From Chloroflexota bacterium (GTDB taxonomy: Bacteria; Chloroflexota; UBA6077; JACCZL01), in assembly GCA_020845495.1 (NCBI GenBank), contig JADLFM010000152.1, positions 1 through 64,000 on the forward strand: DNA of 64,000 bases, in the 5' to 3' direction. Below, piece after piece: positions 44,208 through 52,042 of this stretch. Made by a program: the position numbers and the translations under genes. Each line of letters opens with the position of its first letter. The first letter of the stretch is position 1. Below the pieces are notes generated by a model that was not told the DNA's origin, searched no databases, and saw only the letters and a list, made by a program, of their open reading frames with translations.

Positions 44208-45461
44208 TCACCACGGAATCCGCCCGCTCACGGCCGCCTCGACGCAGACATCGGTCGGGCGAAAGACCGAGTTGTAGCCGTACCCGGGGATGATGTTCGC
44301 GAGTTTGGCGGAGTCGGTGACGATCGTGCGCCAGCCATGTTTCTCGGCAAGCTCGCGCGCCGTCATCAGGTAGAAGCAGACCCCCGAGAAGAGCCGTCCG
44401 CCGGCAGCCTCGATGGTCTTGACGTAGCCGAGCCGGTCGGCGGCTGCGCGGTTCTGGTAGTTCGTCGTCGCCAGCAGACACACCTCAGGGTTGACGCGGC
44501 GCCCGTCGAGCAGCGCGGCCAGGTCGCGCAGCTCAACCATCGACAACTGGGGCGCCGTGAACGCCACGACGTCCGGTCGGCTGCGCTCCGGTTGGAACGT
44601 CTCGTAGGTACGACGAATGTCGCCCATTTCCATGACCAGCCGCCGCTGTGGCTCGCGCCCGCCGAACGCCTCTTCCACCGTCCGGGCCTCCGGCGTCACG
44701 CCGACGAGGTGGAACATCGCCAGCGAGCCGTAGCTCGCCAGGCAGGCGCCAAGTTGCTTGAGTTGATCGACGGTCGGCTCGACCTCCAACCCGGCGATGA
44801 CGGGCACCTGCCAGTAGTCGTTGACCTGCCGCCCGATCCAGCAGCCGAGCGCACCCCAATCGCTGGTGCAACGCGGCTGATCGCGCACCTCGACGAGCAC
44901 GGTGCCGAGCCGCTGCTCGGGCAGATGGTAGCCATAGCGGGCGGTACGGCCGGTCAGCGCAGCCGCCAGTGCGACCGGCCCGCCCTCGAAGTTGGAGCGG
45001 GCGCCGGCGACGCCGTTGGCGAAGATCACCGTACCGGTGTCACCCCAGGCGACGTGCTCGCCGAACCGGGGCGGCGCGACGGTCTGATAGTTGATACAGG
45101 TGTCGAGCACCATGATGCCGAGCCGTTCGAGCGCGCGCGTCAGGCGTAGCTCGAGCTCCACCTGGTGCTCGTCCTGACCGAGCGCGTCCCAGAGCGCCAC
45201 ATCGACGCTGCGCGGGTTCGAGGTCGTCGGGACGATGGCCCGCCCGCCGAGTGACGCCATCTCCTCGACCCATGCCAGGCACGGCTCGCCCATGGATTCG
45301 ATCTCGGCCATCATGTGGGCCGAGTCGATCGGCACGAAGTCCTCGGCGCCGAAGAAGTCGCCCACCGTCATTTGTAGTTGCAGGGCGCGCCGAACGGCCT
45401 CCCCGCGCTCGCCCGCCAACATCGCACGTTCATCGTCATTCAGTCGCATCGCTACGGTCAT
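44208..45461 (-). CDS. Aconitase X large subunit (DUF521)
   Basis: A 417-residue aconitase-X catalytic domain. LNDDERAMLAGERGEAVRRALQLQ, IDSAHMM, TCINYQTV, FANGVAGARSNFEGGP and CYLM-like C-terminal GVCFYLMT are features of the family. Cys residues in TCINY, FSGVCF and the nearby region are candidate cluster ligands. Known members are cis-3-hydroxy-L-proline dehydratase in bacteria and phosphomevalonate dehydratase in archaea; the former is more likely here. The start at 45461 abuts AGGAG; the ATG at 45449 may be used instead. Confidence 0.9.
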   Translation of the reverse strand: MTVAMRLNDDERAMLAGERGEAVRRALQLQMTVGDFFGAEDFVPIDSAHMMAEIESMGEPCLAWVEEMASLGGRAIVPTTSNPRSVDVALWDALGQDEHQVELELRLTRALERLGIMVLDTCINYQTVAPPRFGEHVAWGDTGTVIFANGVAGARSNFEGGPVALAAALTGRTARYGYHLPEQRLGTVLVEVRDQPRCTSDWGALGCWIGRQVNDYWQVPVIAGLEVEPTVDQLKQLGACLASYGSLAMFHLVGVTPEARTVEEAFGGREPQRRLVMEMGDIRRTYETFQPERSRPDVVAFTAPQLSMVELRDLAALLDGRRVNPEVCLLATTNYQNRAAADRLGYVKTIEAAGGRLFSGVCFYLMTARELAEKHGWRTIVTDSAKLANIIPGYGYNSVFRPTDVCVEAAVSGRIPW

Positions 45462-45659
45462 CTCCTCGCTGACACGCTCGCGTCGTTCGGACGTCCGCGC
45501 GCCTCGCCTGGATCGTTGGACTTGTGTGGCTTGTCGCCGTCAGAGAACACAGCCGCGAGTCGCGCGAGCTCGCCCTTTTCGAGCCTCTCAGTTGGGACGG
45601 ATCGCTCGCACGGGTCGCCGATCTTGTCCGCTGGCGCCAGCGATCGTCACCTCCGCTCG

Positions 45660-46112
45660 TCAGCCGCGCAGCAGCATGGACCGTCTCGGGTAGGTCCAGA
45701 CTACGAGGCCGGCCGCGATGATGGCCGCGGCAATGGGCGGAGCATCGCTGATGAGCTTGGGGGGTTCGCCGCGAATCGTGCTCGCCACGATCGCGAGCAC
45801 CGCGAGCAAGTAGATCTGGATCACGTGGGGCCGATGGAGCGGGTCGCGGCTGGCGAGCAGCGGCGCGAGCACCAGTCCCACGAACCAGAGAGAGATCAGG
45901 TAGTTCTCCATGTGGCCGATTGGCCCAGGCAGTCCCCAGACCCAGCCGCCCGGGGCGAAGAACCCGACGACGAGCAAGAAGAGCCAGATCAGCGCCCCAA
46001 TCCGGAGCGCCCAGCCCACCTGTCTTGCCCTGGTGACAGCGTCAGGGGATGGAAGGTCTGCCGGGAGCGCTCCCGGCCCTGGTCGCGCTGTGACGCTGCT
46101 CTGGTCCGTCAT
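45660..46112 (-). CDS. Small four-span membrane protein
   Basis: A 150-residue protein of unknown function. Four hydrophobic stretches are visible: VGWALRIGALIWLFLLVVGFF, NYLISLWFVGLVLAPLLA, VIQIYLLAVLAIVASTI and APPIAAAIIAAGLVVWTY. The start at 46112 follows AGAGG; the longer frame to 46331 is Arg/Pro-rich. A GWVWGLPGPIGHMENY loop lies between spans one and two. Possibly a conserved Chloroflexota membrane protein. No neighbour suggests a role. Confidence 0.7.
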   Translation of the reverse strand: MTDQSSVTARPGPGALPADLPSPDAVTRARQVGWALRIGALIWLFLLVVGFFAPGGWVWGLPGPIGHMENYLISLWFVGLVLAPLLASRDPLHRPHVIQIYLLAVLAIVASTIRGEPPKLISDAPPIAAAIIAAGLVVWTYPRRSMLLRG

Positions 46113-46605
46113 CTTGCCTCTCTGGCCGGGCGCCGCTCCGCCCCAGCCCGGTGGCGCGAGCAACGCGCCACCGCTCCAGCCCACCGGCCCGGCTGTCCGG
46201 TGATGCCGGCCCCACAGTTCGCCGTTTCGGCCCAACTGTACATCGCTCGGCCGCTCGCTCCAAGTCGAGCGAGCGTCTGTGTCGAGCGAGCGTCTGTCGG
46301 ACGGTGACCCTCTGCCGCCTGTCTCGACCACGCTGTGACAAGGGTAGCATGTTTATGCGCGAGAATAGCCCGAATGGACGCGACAATGCATCATCTGGGT
46401 GTCCCCGTTCCCGCTCTTCCGGGCGTTGACATCAGCAGAGGCGAAGACTGCGTCTCGACCGGCTCCCATCCCTGTGCTGCATCCCTCCTGAGCGACCGGG
46501 ACCGTTGGATTGCGTAGGGGGACGAGGCACGGTACGTGGTCGCCAGGTGATGGCGAGACGCGCGGGCTCCCGGCCGAGCGGTGAAGGAGGTATGGGACGG
46601 TACCG
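46113..46605. other. Divergent intergenic region with 17-base tandem repeat
   Basis: Separates the membrane-protein gene from the Tad-like pilin operon. It contains the 17-base direct repeat at 46264 and a Shine-Dalgarno-like AAGGAGG at 46585-46591 followed by a five-codon frame. No promoter matching consensus was found. Confidence 0.5.
46264..46297. repeat. 17-base unit repeated twice
   Basis: GTCGAGCGAGCGTCTGT occurs at 46264-46280 and immediately again at 46281-46297, in a noncoding region. Purpose unknown. Confidence 0.75.
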
Positions 46606-47136
46606 ATGACACACGGTCAGAGGGTCATGACGGCCGCCTTGACGTCGCGCCTGCCCTCCGGCTCGGCGACTGTGTCGCCGAGCCCTCACCGTAGGGCGCG
46701 GACCGCCGGGCAATCCATCGTCGAGATGGCGCTGATCACCCCGCTTGCGATTGGCATCGTCCTCGTCACCCTCCAGACATCGCTCATCGTGGCGCAGTTC
46801 TGGGGTGCCGGGCACGTCAGTCGGGCCACCGCCCGCTGGCTCGCCGTACGGATCGACACGACCGACTCGGCCGTCGACACCTACGCGCGGAGCCTCGGTG
46901 CGCCGTTGCCAGGATTGTCTGGGACTGGGATCACCTCGGTGGCGGTGAACCCATCCTGTCCCTCGCTCAGCGGTGGGAAGTGCTCGGCGCGGTCGCCCGG
47001 CGACGCGGTGACTGTAACGGTGACCGCTGCGCCGGCCCGCGTGATGTTCCTACCGACCTCGATCAGTGTGTTCTCCTCGACGATCAGCCTGCCGACTACG
47101 CTCCCACCGGTCAGCACCACGGTGGTGCTCGAATGA
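46606..47136 (+). CDS. TadE-like minor pilin/pseudopilin
   Basis: A 176-residue TadE-type protein. After a basic N-terminal stretch, GQSIVEMALITPLAIGIVLVTLQTSLIV gives the pilin-like hydrophobic helix with Glu in position. It belongs to the Tad/Flp pilus-associated pseudopilins. The start at 46606 overlaps a five-codon frame (ATG 46592, stop 46609) as ATGA, the only properly spaced partner of GGAGG. The downstream gene overlaps by 4 bases. Cys residues near the middle (NPSCPSLSGGKCSA) may form a disulfide. Confidence 0.8.
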   Translation: MTHGQRVMTAALTSRLPSGSATVSPSPHRRARTAGQSIVEMALITPLAIGIVLVTLQTSLIVAQFWGAGHVSRATARWLAVRIDTTDSAVDTYARSLGAPLPGLSGTGITSVAVNPSCPSLSGGKCSARSPGDAVTVTVTAAPARVMFLPTSISVFSSTISLPTTLPPVSTTVVLE

Positions 47137-47618
47137 TCCGGCGCCTGAGTCTCCATAGCGGTCGACCGACCGGCGGGCCGCATCAGCAGCGCGGGCAGGC
47201 GCTCGTCGAACTAGCCATTTTCTTTCCGATCCTCCTCTTGTTCGGGCTGGCGTGTTTCCAGTTCGTCGCGATCTTCCTCACCTACGCGGACGTCATGCGG
47301 GCCACCCGAGACGCTACCCGCTGGGTGGCGATCCATCCGCATGCTACCGACACCTCGACGCGCACCATGATCGACGGGCGTTTGCCGTCCGGGCTGACCG
47401 CCGCCAACTTGACGATGACGTTTTCACCTTCGTGCACGTCACTCTCGAGTGGCAAGTGTGCGAGCCGGCCGGCCGGCACGCAGATCTCAGTGACCAGCAC
47501 CTACAACGTCGCGAGCAAGATTTTCCTGCCAACGTCGTTCAGTTTCGGGCAGGCGACGATCCAGATCCCAACGACCCTGCCCGCGTACACCATGTTCATG
47601 CAGGTGGAGCCAGGCTGA
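47133..47618 (+). CDS. TadE-like minor pilin/pseudopilin
   Basis: A 161-residue TadE-family protein related to the preceding gene. RGQALVELAIFFPILLLFGLACFQFVAIFL is the pilin-like helix. SPSCTSLSSGKCASRPAG repeats the Cys-pair pattern of the upstream gene (PSCPSLSGGKCSARS), so the two are paralogs. ATG at 47133 overlaps the upstream stop as ATGA. No prepilin peptidase, TadA ATPase or TadB/C platform is present here. Confidence 0.82.
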   Translation: MIRRLSLHSGRPTGGPHQQRGQALVELAIFFPILLLFGLACFQFVAIFLTYADVMRATRDATRWVAIHPHATDTSTRTMIDGRLPSGLTAANLTMTFSPSCTSLSSGKCASRPAGTQISVTSTYNVASKIFLPTSFSFGQATIQIPTTLPAYTMFMQVEPG

Positions 47619-47619
47619 G

Positions 47620-49140
47620 ATGAGCGTATTTCGATCGATCCTCACCCGCATCGCCACGCTGACTGGCCGCGGCGCCGGTCGAGCTGCGCCCGGCCAGATT
47701 GCCGTCTACTCGGCGCTCGTCCTGGTAGCACTGGTCGGCCTCGCCGGCTCGGGCATCGACTACGGACTTGCCATCGTCGAGAGTTCGCGGATGCAGAACG
47801 CCCTCGACGCCTCGGCGCTCGCAGGTGCGCGCGGACTGGTTGGGGGCAACCCGCCCGGCGATTCCTCTGGACGTGCCGCCGCTACCAGCTTTATGACGAT
47901 GCACGGTTACACCAATGGCGTCAACCAGACGACCATCACGCTGACCACGTCGCGCTCAGACCCCTCGGGGCCGCTCGACACGATGCAGATCGACGCCACG
48001 CGCGTCCTACCAACTAAATTCTGGCCCGTCATCGGGATCAACACGATCACGGTGACTCAGCATGCTGCCGCCGTCGCCTCCGGCAGCATGGTCGACGTGA
48101 TGATGAGCCTGGACCTCAGCCGTTCTATGGAGGAGAGCGGGGCCGCGGCGTCTCCGCCCCGCGACGACGTGGCGTCTCTTCAGGGCGCGGTCGTCCAGTT
48201 TATCGACCAGCTTCAACTGCAAAGCGGCCTGCCGCGCGGACCGCAAATGGGCCTGGCCCGCTGGGCGGGTATCAGGTGCGGTTGGCAACGCAGTGGCGGT
48301 GGTGCCGATGGTGATACTTACCTCGACCTCGATCGGGGGCCGAGCGGCAGCGAGTACGTCGGCCCCTGCACCGACGATGCCACCATCCTCAGCGGGCTGA
48401 CCCAGGACCGTGCCAGACTGGTCAAGATCGCCGATGGCACTGGCGGAGGAACTTGCCCGCCGGCCGCGTCTGGGTTCGGCTGCCCGCTGGCTCCTGTACC
48501 TTACATCCCCACGGTCGTGCCTGGCGGCGGCACGCCCACACCACTCCAGGGCTTGCAGCGCAGTAACAGGACACAGACCTGGACACAGTCGACTGGCACC
48601 AAAGTCTCCAACGCGATCTCGATCGTGAGCAACGGGCCGTACCACGCCTGGAGCACTGCGAATGGAGGCCGAAACGACCCCCTGGGCGACGGAGTCGCAC
48701 GCAAGATTCTCGTGCTGATGACAGACGGCTATAGCGAGTCGAGCACCTACGGAATCCCGTCGAGTGTGGGCGGGTCGTCCGCGCCCGCTACCTGGGACAC
48801 CCAGGCCGTGTCACTGGCAAATGCCTTGAAGAATGGACCGAACGGCGTCAGAGGCGATGACGACGACGTCGAGATCTTCACCGTCGGGTACTACTGCACG
48901 CCCTACAACAGTATGCGCTGGTGCGCGAGCAGGCTAGCGGCGAGCACCCCTCACAGGTGTCCTGGCCCGGTCTATCCAACGGCCAGCCCGGCACCCACGG
49001 ACGTGGACGACCTGCTGGTGGACATCTCGTCGTCAACGCCTGGCACCTGCGACCACTACTTTCCGATTGCCAAGGGCGAGGACCTTCCCCAGATGTTCCG
49101 CGTCATCGCAGGCGCCGTCACACGAGGAAGACTCCAGTGA
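47620..49140 (+). CDS. TadG-like protein with von Willebrand A domain
   Basis: A 506-residue surface-associated protein. N-terminal IAVYSALVLVALVGLAGSGIDYG is a TadG-type helix; LDASALAGARG is also TadG-like. The vWA domain begins SMVDVMMSLDLSRSMEESG (MIDAS DxSxS at DLSRS), with TPTPL and LMTDGYSES supplying the other ligands. A long Cys-containing stretch lies between. It starts 2 bases after the previous stop. Probably a Tad pilus-associated adhesin, as in other TadG proteins. Confidence 0.85.
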   Translation: MSVFRSILTRIATLTGRGAGRAAPGQIAVYSALVLVALVGLAGSGIDYGLAIVESSRMQNALDASALAGARGLVGGNPPGDSSGRAAATSFMTMHGYTNGVNQTTITLTTSRSDPSGPLDTMQIDATRVLPTKFWPVIGINTITVTQHAAAVASGSMVDVMMSLDLSRSMEESGAAASPPRDDVASLQGAVVQFIDQLQLQSGLPRGPQMGLARWAGIRCGWQRSGGGADGDTYLDLDRGPSGSEYVGPCTDDATILSGLTQDRARLVKIADGTGGGTCPPAASGFGCPLAPVPYIPTVVPGGGTPTPLQGLQRSNRTQTWTQSTGTKVSNAISIVSNGPYHAWSTANGGRNDPLGDGVARKILVLMTDGYSESSTYGIPSSVGGSSAPATWDTQAVSLANALKNGPNGVRGDDDDVEIFTVGYYCTPYNSMRWCASRLAASTPHRCPGPVYPTASPAPTDVDDLLVDISSSTPGTCDHYFPIAKGEDLPQMFRVIAGAVTRGRLQ

Positions 49141-49395
49141 CGCCTCCACCTGAGTGAAACGCCGCCCTCCCCGGCTCTCTCGCCCAGCAGGAGGAGGACC
49201 GATGGGAGGGGCCTGTCGCAACAAGGTCGGGTCCGGGCTCGTCGTGCAGACGAGCCCGGACCCGCGCAACATCCGGCCCCACTCACGGGGAGGTCAGGCT
49301 CGGGGGACGGAACCGGCGCGTGCACGAACCGCGCTCGCTGTCCTGGCACGAACCGCACCCGCGCAACTCGTGGGCTCCGCTCACGTGGGCTCCGC
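49141..49395. other. Convergent intergenic region without a recognised feature
   Basis: Separates the TadG-like gene from the M23 peptidase gene. No gene or strong hairpin was found. Confidence 0.4.
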
Positions 49396-50613
49396 TCAGG
49401 GGAAGGCGCGCTGGGTCCACTCCATCGCGGCGACGTTCTCGCCGGCAACCCACATCTCCCAGTGCAGATGCGGGCCGGTGGACAGGCCGGTGCTGCCAAC
49501 CTTGGCGAACGGCTGACCCCGCTCAACGACCTGGCCAAGCTGCACGTCGACGGCTGAGAGATGCCCGTACACTGTGAAGACCCCAAGCCCATGATCCAAC
49601 ACGACCACTCGGCCACGCAGCTTCACCTCGTCGATCTTCACCACCCGGCCCCGCGCCGGGGCCACGACCGGCCGGCCGGCCGGCGCCGCGATGTCGACGC
49701 CGCCGTGATGCCCCACAATCGGGCCGCCGTTGTACGAGCGCATGGTGCCGAATTCGGTGATGATCTGCCCGCTGAGCGGCTGGAGGAAGCGGCCATCCCA
49801 GAGTTTCTGGGGCGTGAACTGCTGGTAGGTCGGAAGCAGGTAGCGGTCCTCTTCGTTGCGGACGCCGATGCTCAGCAGCGGCAGCATGCTCGCCTCGACC
49901 TCGACAGCATCATGGTCGAAGTCACCGGATTGCACCTCGACCGGCTCCTGCCGTTCGGCGTGGTTTCCGGCTGGATCGGTACCATCCACGACGACGTTCG
50001 ACGTCGTCAGCGGCGCATCCGGCCCGATTCCGATGATGGCCCAGCCGAACCCATCGCCAACCTGCACGTCGAGCGGTCGGTCGCCCAGGCGAGCCTCGAC
50101 ACTCGCCGGCTCGTTCGTTTGAATCCGCAAGAGCCAGGTATGTCCCTGCTTGACGCGCTGTGGCTCAGGGTCCAGTGATAACTGCGGCGGCGTGTTGTCG
50201 GACTTCAGAGCGGCGGTCATCGTGGTACGGTTGTGTCGCAACGATAGATCTTCAACGGTGACCGACACCTGATGCTGTCCATCCGGTAACGTCGACGTAT
50301 CGACGAGGAGCGGTTCGGCAAGCGCAAGCGGGCGGCCATCGACCTGCGCATCGACGAGTCTCACTCGGCCCGACGGCGCGAGGCGCGCTGCGATGCCGAC
50401 CGTCCCACGCACTGTGGACGGCGGCGCCTCCAGCGTCACGACGGGCGGCTTCGACTCGGTCAGCCACCAGACGGCGTACTCTCCGGCGCCAGTAACCCAG
50501 AGCACCCCGCCAATCACGATCGACAGGGCCAGCGCGCCAAGGAGAGCGGGGAGGACTACTTTCGAGCGGGATTGTCGCCCAGCTCGGTCTCGTCGTCCAG
50601 GCCGATCCCCCAC
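49396..50613 (-). CDS. M23-family peptidoglycan endopeptidase, membrane-anchored
   Basis: A 405-residue LytM/M23 metallopeptidase. A basic N-terminus and span (residues about 20-42, VVLPALLGALALSIVIGG) anchor it. Tandem beta-sandwich-like regions precede the C-terminal catalytic domain: GHHGGVDIAAPAGRPV has the first His and Asp, and TGPHLHWEMW the HxH pair. The GTG at 50613 follows GGAGCGAAT inside the upstream gene, so the genes overlap by 58 bases. Probably cleaves peptide crosslinks at the cell surface. Confidence 0.9.
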   Translation of the reverse strand: MGDRPGRRDRAGRQSRSKVVLPALLGALALSIVIGGVLWVTGAGEYAVWWLTESKPPVVTLEAPPSTVRGTVGIAARLAPSGRVRLVDAQVDGRPLALAEPLLVDTSTLPDGQHQVSVTVEDLSLRHNRTTMTAALKSDNTPPQLSLDPEPQRVKQGHTWLLRIQTNEPASVEARLGDRPLDVQVGDGFGWAIIGIGPDAPLTTSNVVVDGTDPAGNHAERQEPVEVQSGDFDHDAVEVEASMLPLLSIGVRNEEDRYLLPTYQQFTPQKLWDGRFLQPLSGQIITEFGTMRSYNGGPIVGHHGGVDIAAPAGRPVVAPARGRVVKIDEVKLRGRVVVLDHGLGVFTVYGHLSAVDVQLGQVVERGQPFAKVGSTGLSTGPHLHWEMWVAGENVAAMEWTQRAFP

Positions 50614-50879
50614 ATTCGCTCCAGATCACGCCGAGAGTAGCACTGGAAGGCCATCAGCGTGGTGGTGTTGGTGATCCCGGGCACCCGCGCCAGACGTGAT
50701 GGCACGACTTCGGCCATCTGGTCGTACTCGCGCACGCGCACGATGGCGACCAGGTCATAGGCGCCAGCAACCGAGTACACCTCGCTGACCTCTGGCACCT
50801 CCAGGAGGGCCTCGGCAGTCTCCGAGATTCGGCCACGCTCAGTATTGATCAGGACAACCGCGGCGATCACGGCCGCCAT
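50556..50879 (-). CDS. Lrp/AsnC ligand-binding domain protein
   Basis: A 107-residue single RAM (AsnC_trans_reg) domain lacking the N-terminal helix-turn-helix. VLINTERGRISETAEALLEVPEVSEVYSV and GAYDLVAIVRV are typical. Such stand-alone domains sense amino acids or assemble with full-length Lrp. The ATG at 50879 gives the domain cleanly; a longer frame to 51026 adds unrelated Arg-rich residues. The tail (LDDETELGDNPARK) overlaps the start of the M23 gene. Confidence 0.85.
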   Translation of the reverse strand: MAAVIAAVVLINTERGRISETAEALLEVPEVSEVYSVAGAYDLVAIVRVREYDQMAEVVPSRLARVPGITNTTTLMAFQCYSRRDLERMWGIGLDDETELGDNPARK

Positions 50880-51054
50880 TGTAGCATGGCCCCCCCGTAC
50901 GCCGCTCAGACGATCAACTCCGGCCCGCCCATCCACCGTCTCGGTGCCGCCCCCAGTGTCTCGTGGCGTCCGCTCCATGCAGTTGTGGGCCGCGAGTCGA
51001 AGCCTGCCCTGCTGTTTGCGGCACAATGCTGCTACTAGCCCGGGGAGCGTGCGA

Positions 51055-51816
51055 ATGTTCCAACCGCGTCCGCTGATCGGTATCTCGGCTGGCCTCCAGA
51101 CGACCAGAGACGGCCGTACCTACGTCCACTTGCCCGAGAGCTACGCGCGCGCGGTGGGCACGGCCGGTGGCGCGCCGGTCCTGATCCCGCCACTGGACGA
51201 GCCGGACGCCCTCGAACGGATCGTCGGCAGGCTCGATGGGCTGCTCTTTCCCGGTGGCAAGGACGTCGAACCGGCGCTGTACGGCGAAGCGCGGCATCCG
51301 AAGGTCAACCTCGTTGATGGGCCGCTGGATGCGCTCGAGATGACGTTGGCAAGCCTCGCGGTGCAGATGAGGTTGCCAACACTCGGCATCTGCCGGGGCC
51401 AGCAAGCGCTCAACGTCGCGCTCGGCGGCACGCTCTTTCAGGATCTCCCGACCGAGCCGTCGCTGGGCGGTGTGCCTCATCCCCAGAGCGCAGCGGGCGA
51501 GCGGGCGGACCTGGCGCACGCGATTCGGGTAGCCTCAGACTCGCGCCTGGCCAGCATTCTCGGCGCGACCGACCTCGGGGTCAACAGCTTTCACCATCAG
51601 GCGGTCCGGAGGCTGGGACGAGGGTTGAAGGCCGTCGCCTGGGCAGCGGACGGCGTCGTTGAGGGGTTGGAGAGCGAGGAGCATCCGTGGCTCTTCTGCG
51701 TGCAGTTCCACCCCGAAGACCTGATCGACGACCACCCACCGAGCCGCCGCCTGTTCGCGGCCTTCGTCGAGGCGTGCGCGTCGGGCGCTCGGGACCGTAC
51801 TGCCGCCGCACGCTGA
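51055..51816 (+). CDS. Gamma-glutamyl hydrolase-type class I amidotransferase (C26)
   Basis: A 253-residue C26 peptidase, the family of gamma-glutamyl-GABA hydrolase PuuD. Catalytic Cys is in GICRGQQALNVALGG; the His and Glu are in VQFHPED. GLLFPGGKDVEPALYGE is the family's oxyanion-site region. The ATG at 51055 follows GGGGAG. Precedes the SucA gene by about 225 bases. Substrate not determined; putrescine catabolism is one option. Confidence 0.9.
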   Translation: MFQPRPLIGISAGLQTTRDGRTYVHLPESYARAVGTAGGAPVLIPPLDEPDALERIVGRLDGLLFPGGKDVEPALYGEARHPKVNLVDGPLDALEMTLASLAVQMRLPTLGICRGQQALNVALGGTLFQDLPTEPSLGGVPHPQSAAGERADLAHAIRVASDSRLASILGATDLGVNSFHHQAVRRLGRGLKAVAWAADGVVEGLESEEHPWLFCVQFHPEDLIDDHPPSRRLFAAFVEACASGARDRTAAAR

Positions 51817-52042
51817 CACCCAGCGCATCGCGATCCTTCCGGGCTGTCGGACGATGCCTCACCCGGCTACAGTTGCTTTCACGGGGCGCCCGGGGCAGGC
51901 GGCAGTCCCCCAACAGGCGATGACTCGCGATCGTCTATGCTTTCGAGGTCGCTACCCTTCAGCGAGGTTGCCGACCAGTGGGATGGACTTACCATAAAGG
52001 CAAGCACCTGACGCGCCAATCTCTTCGTGGGGGCAGCAGCGC
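51817..52042. other. Leader region before sucA
   Basis: No gene recognised. May hold the promoter of the 2-oxoglutarate dehydrogenase operon; no consensus promoter stands out. Confidence 0.35.

Noticed and set aside
48061..48160. vWA gene as MoxR/vWA chaperone system
   Set aside because: The N-terminal TadG helix and preceding TadE-like genes place it in a pilus-associated set; no MoxR ATPase is present.
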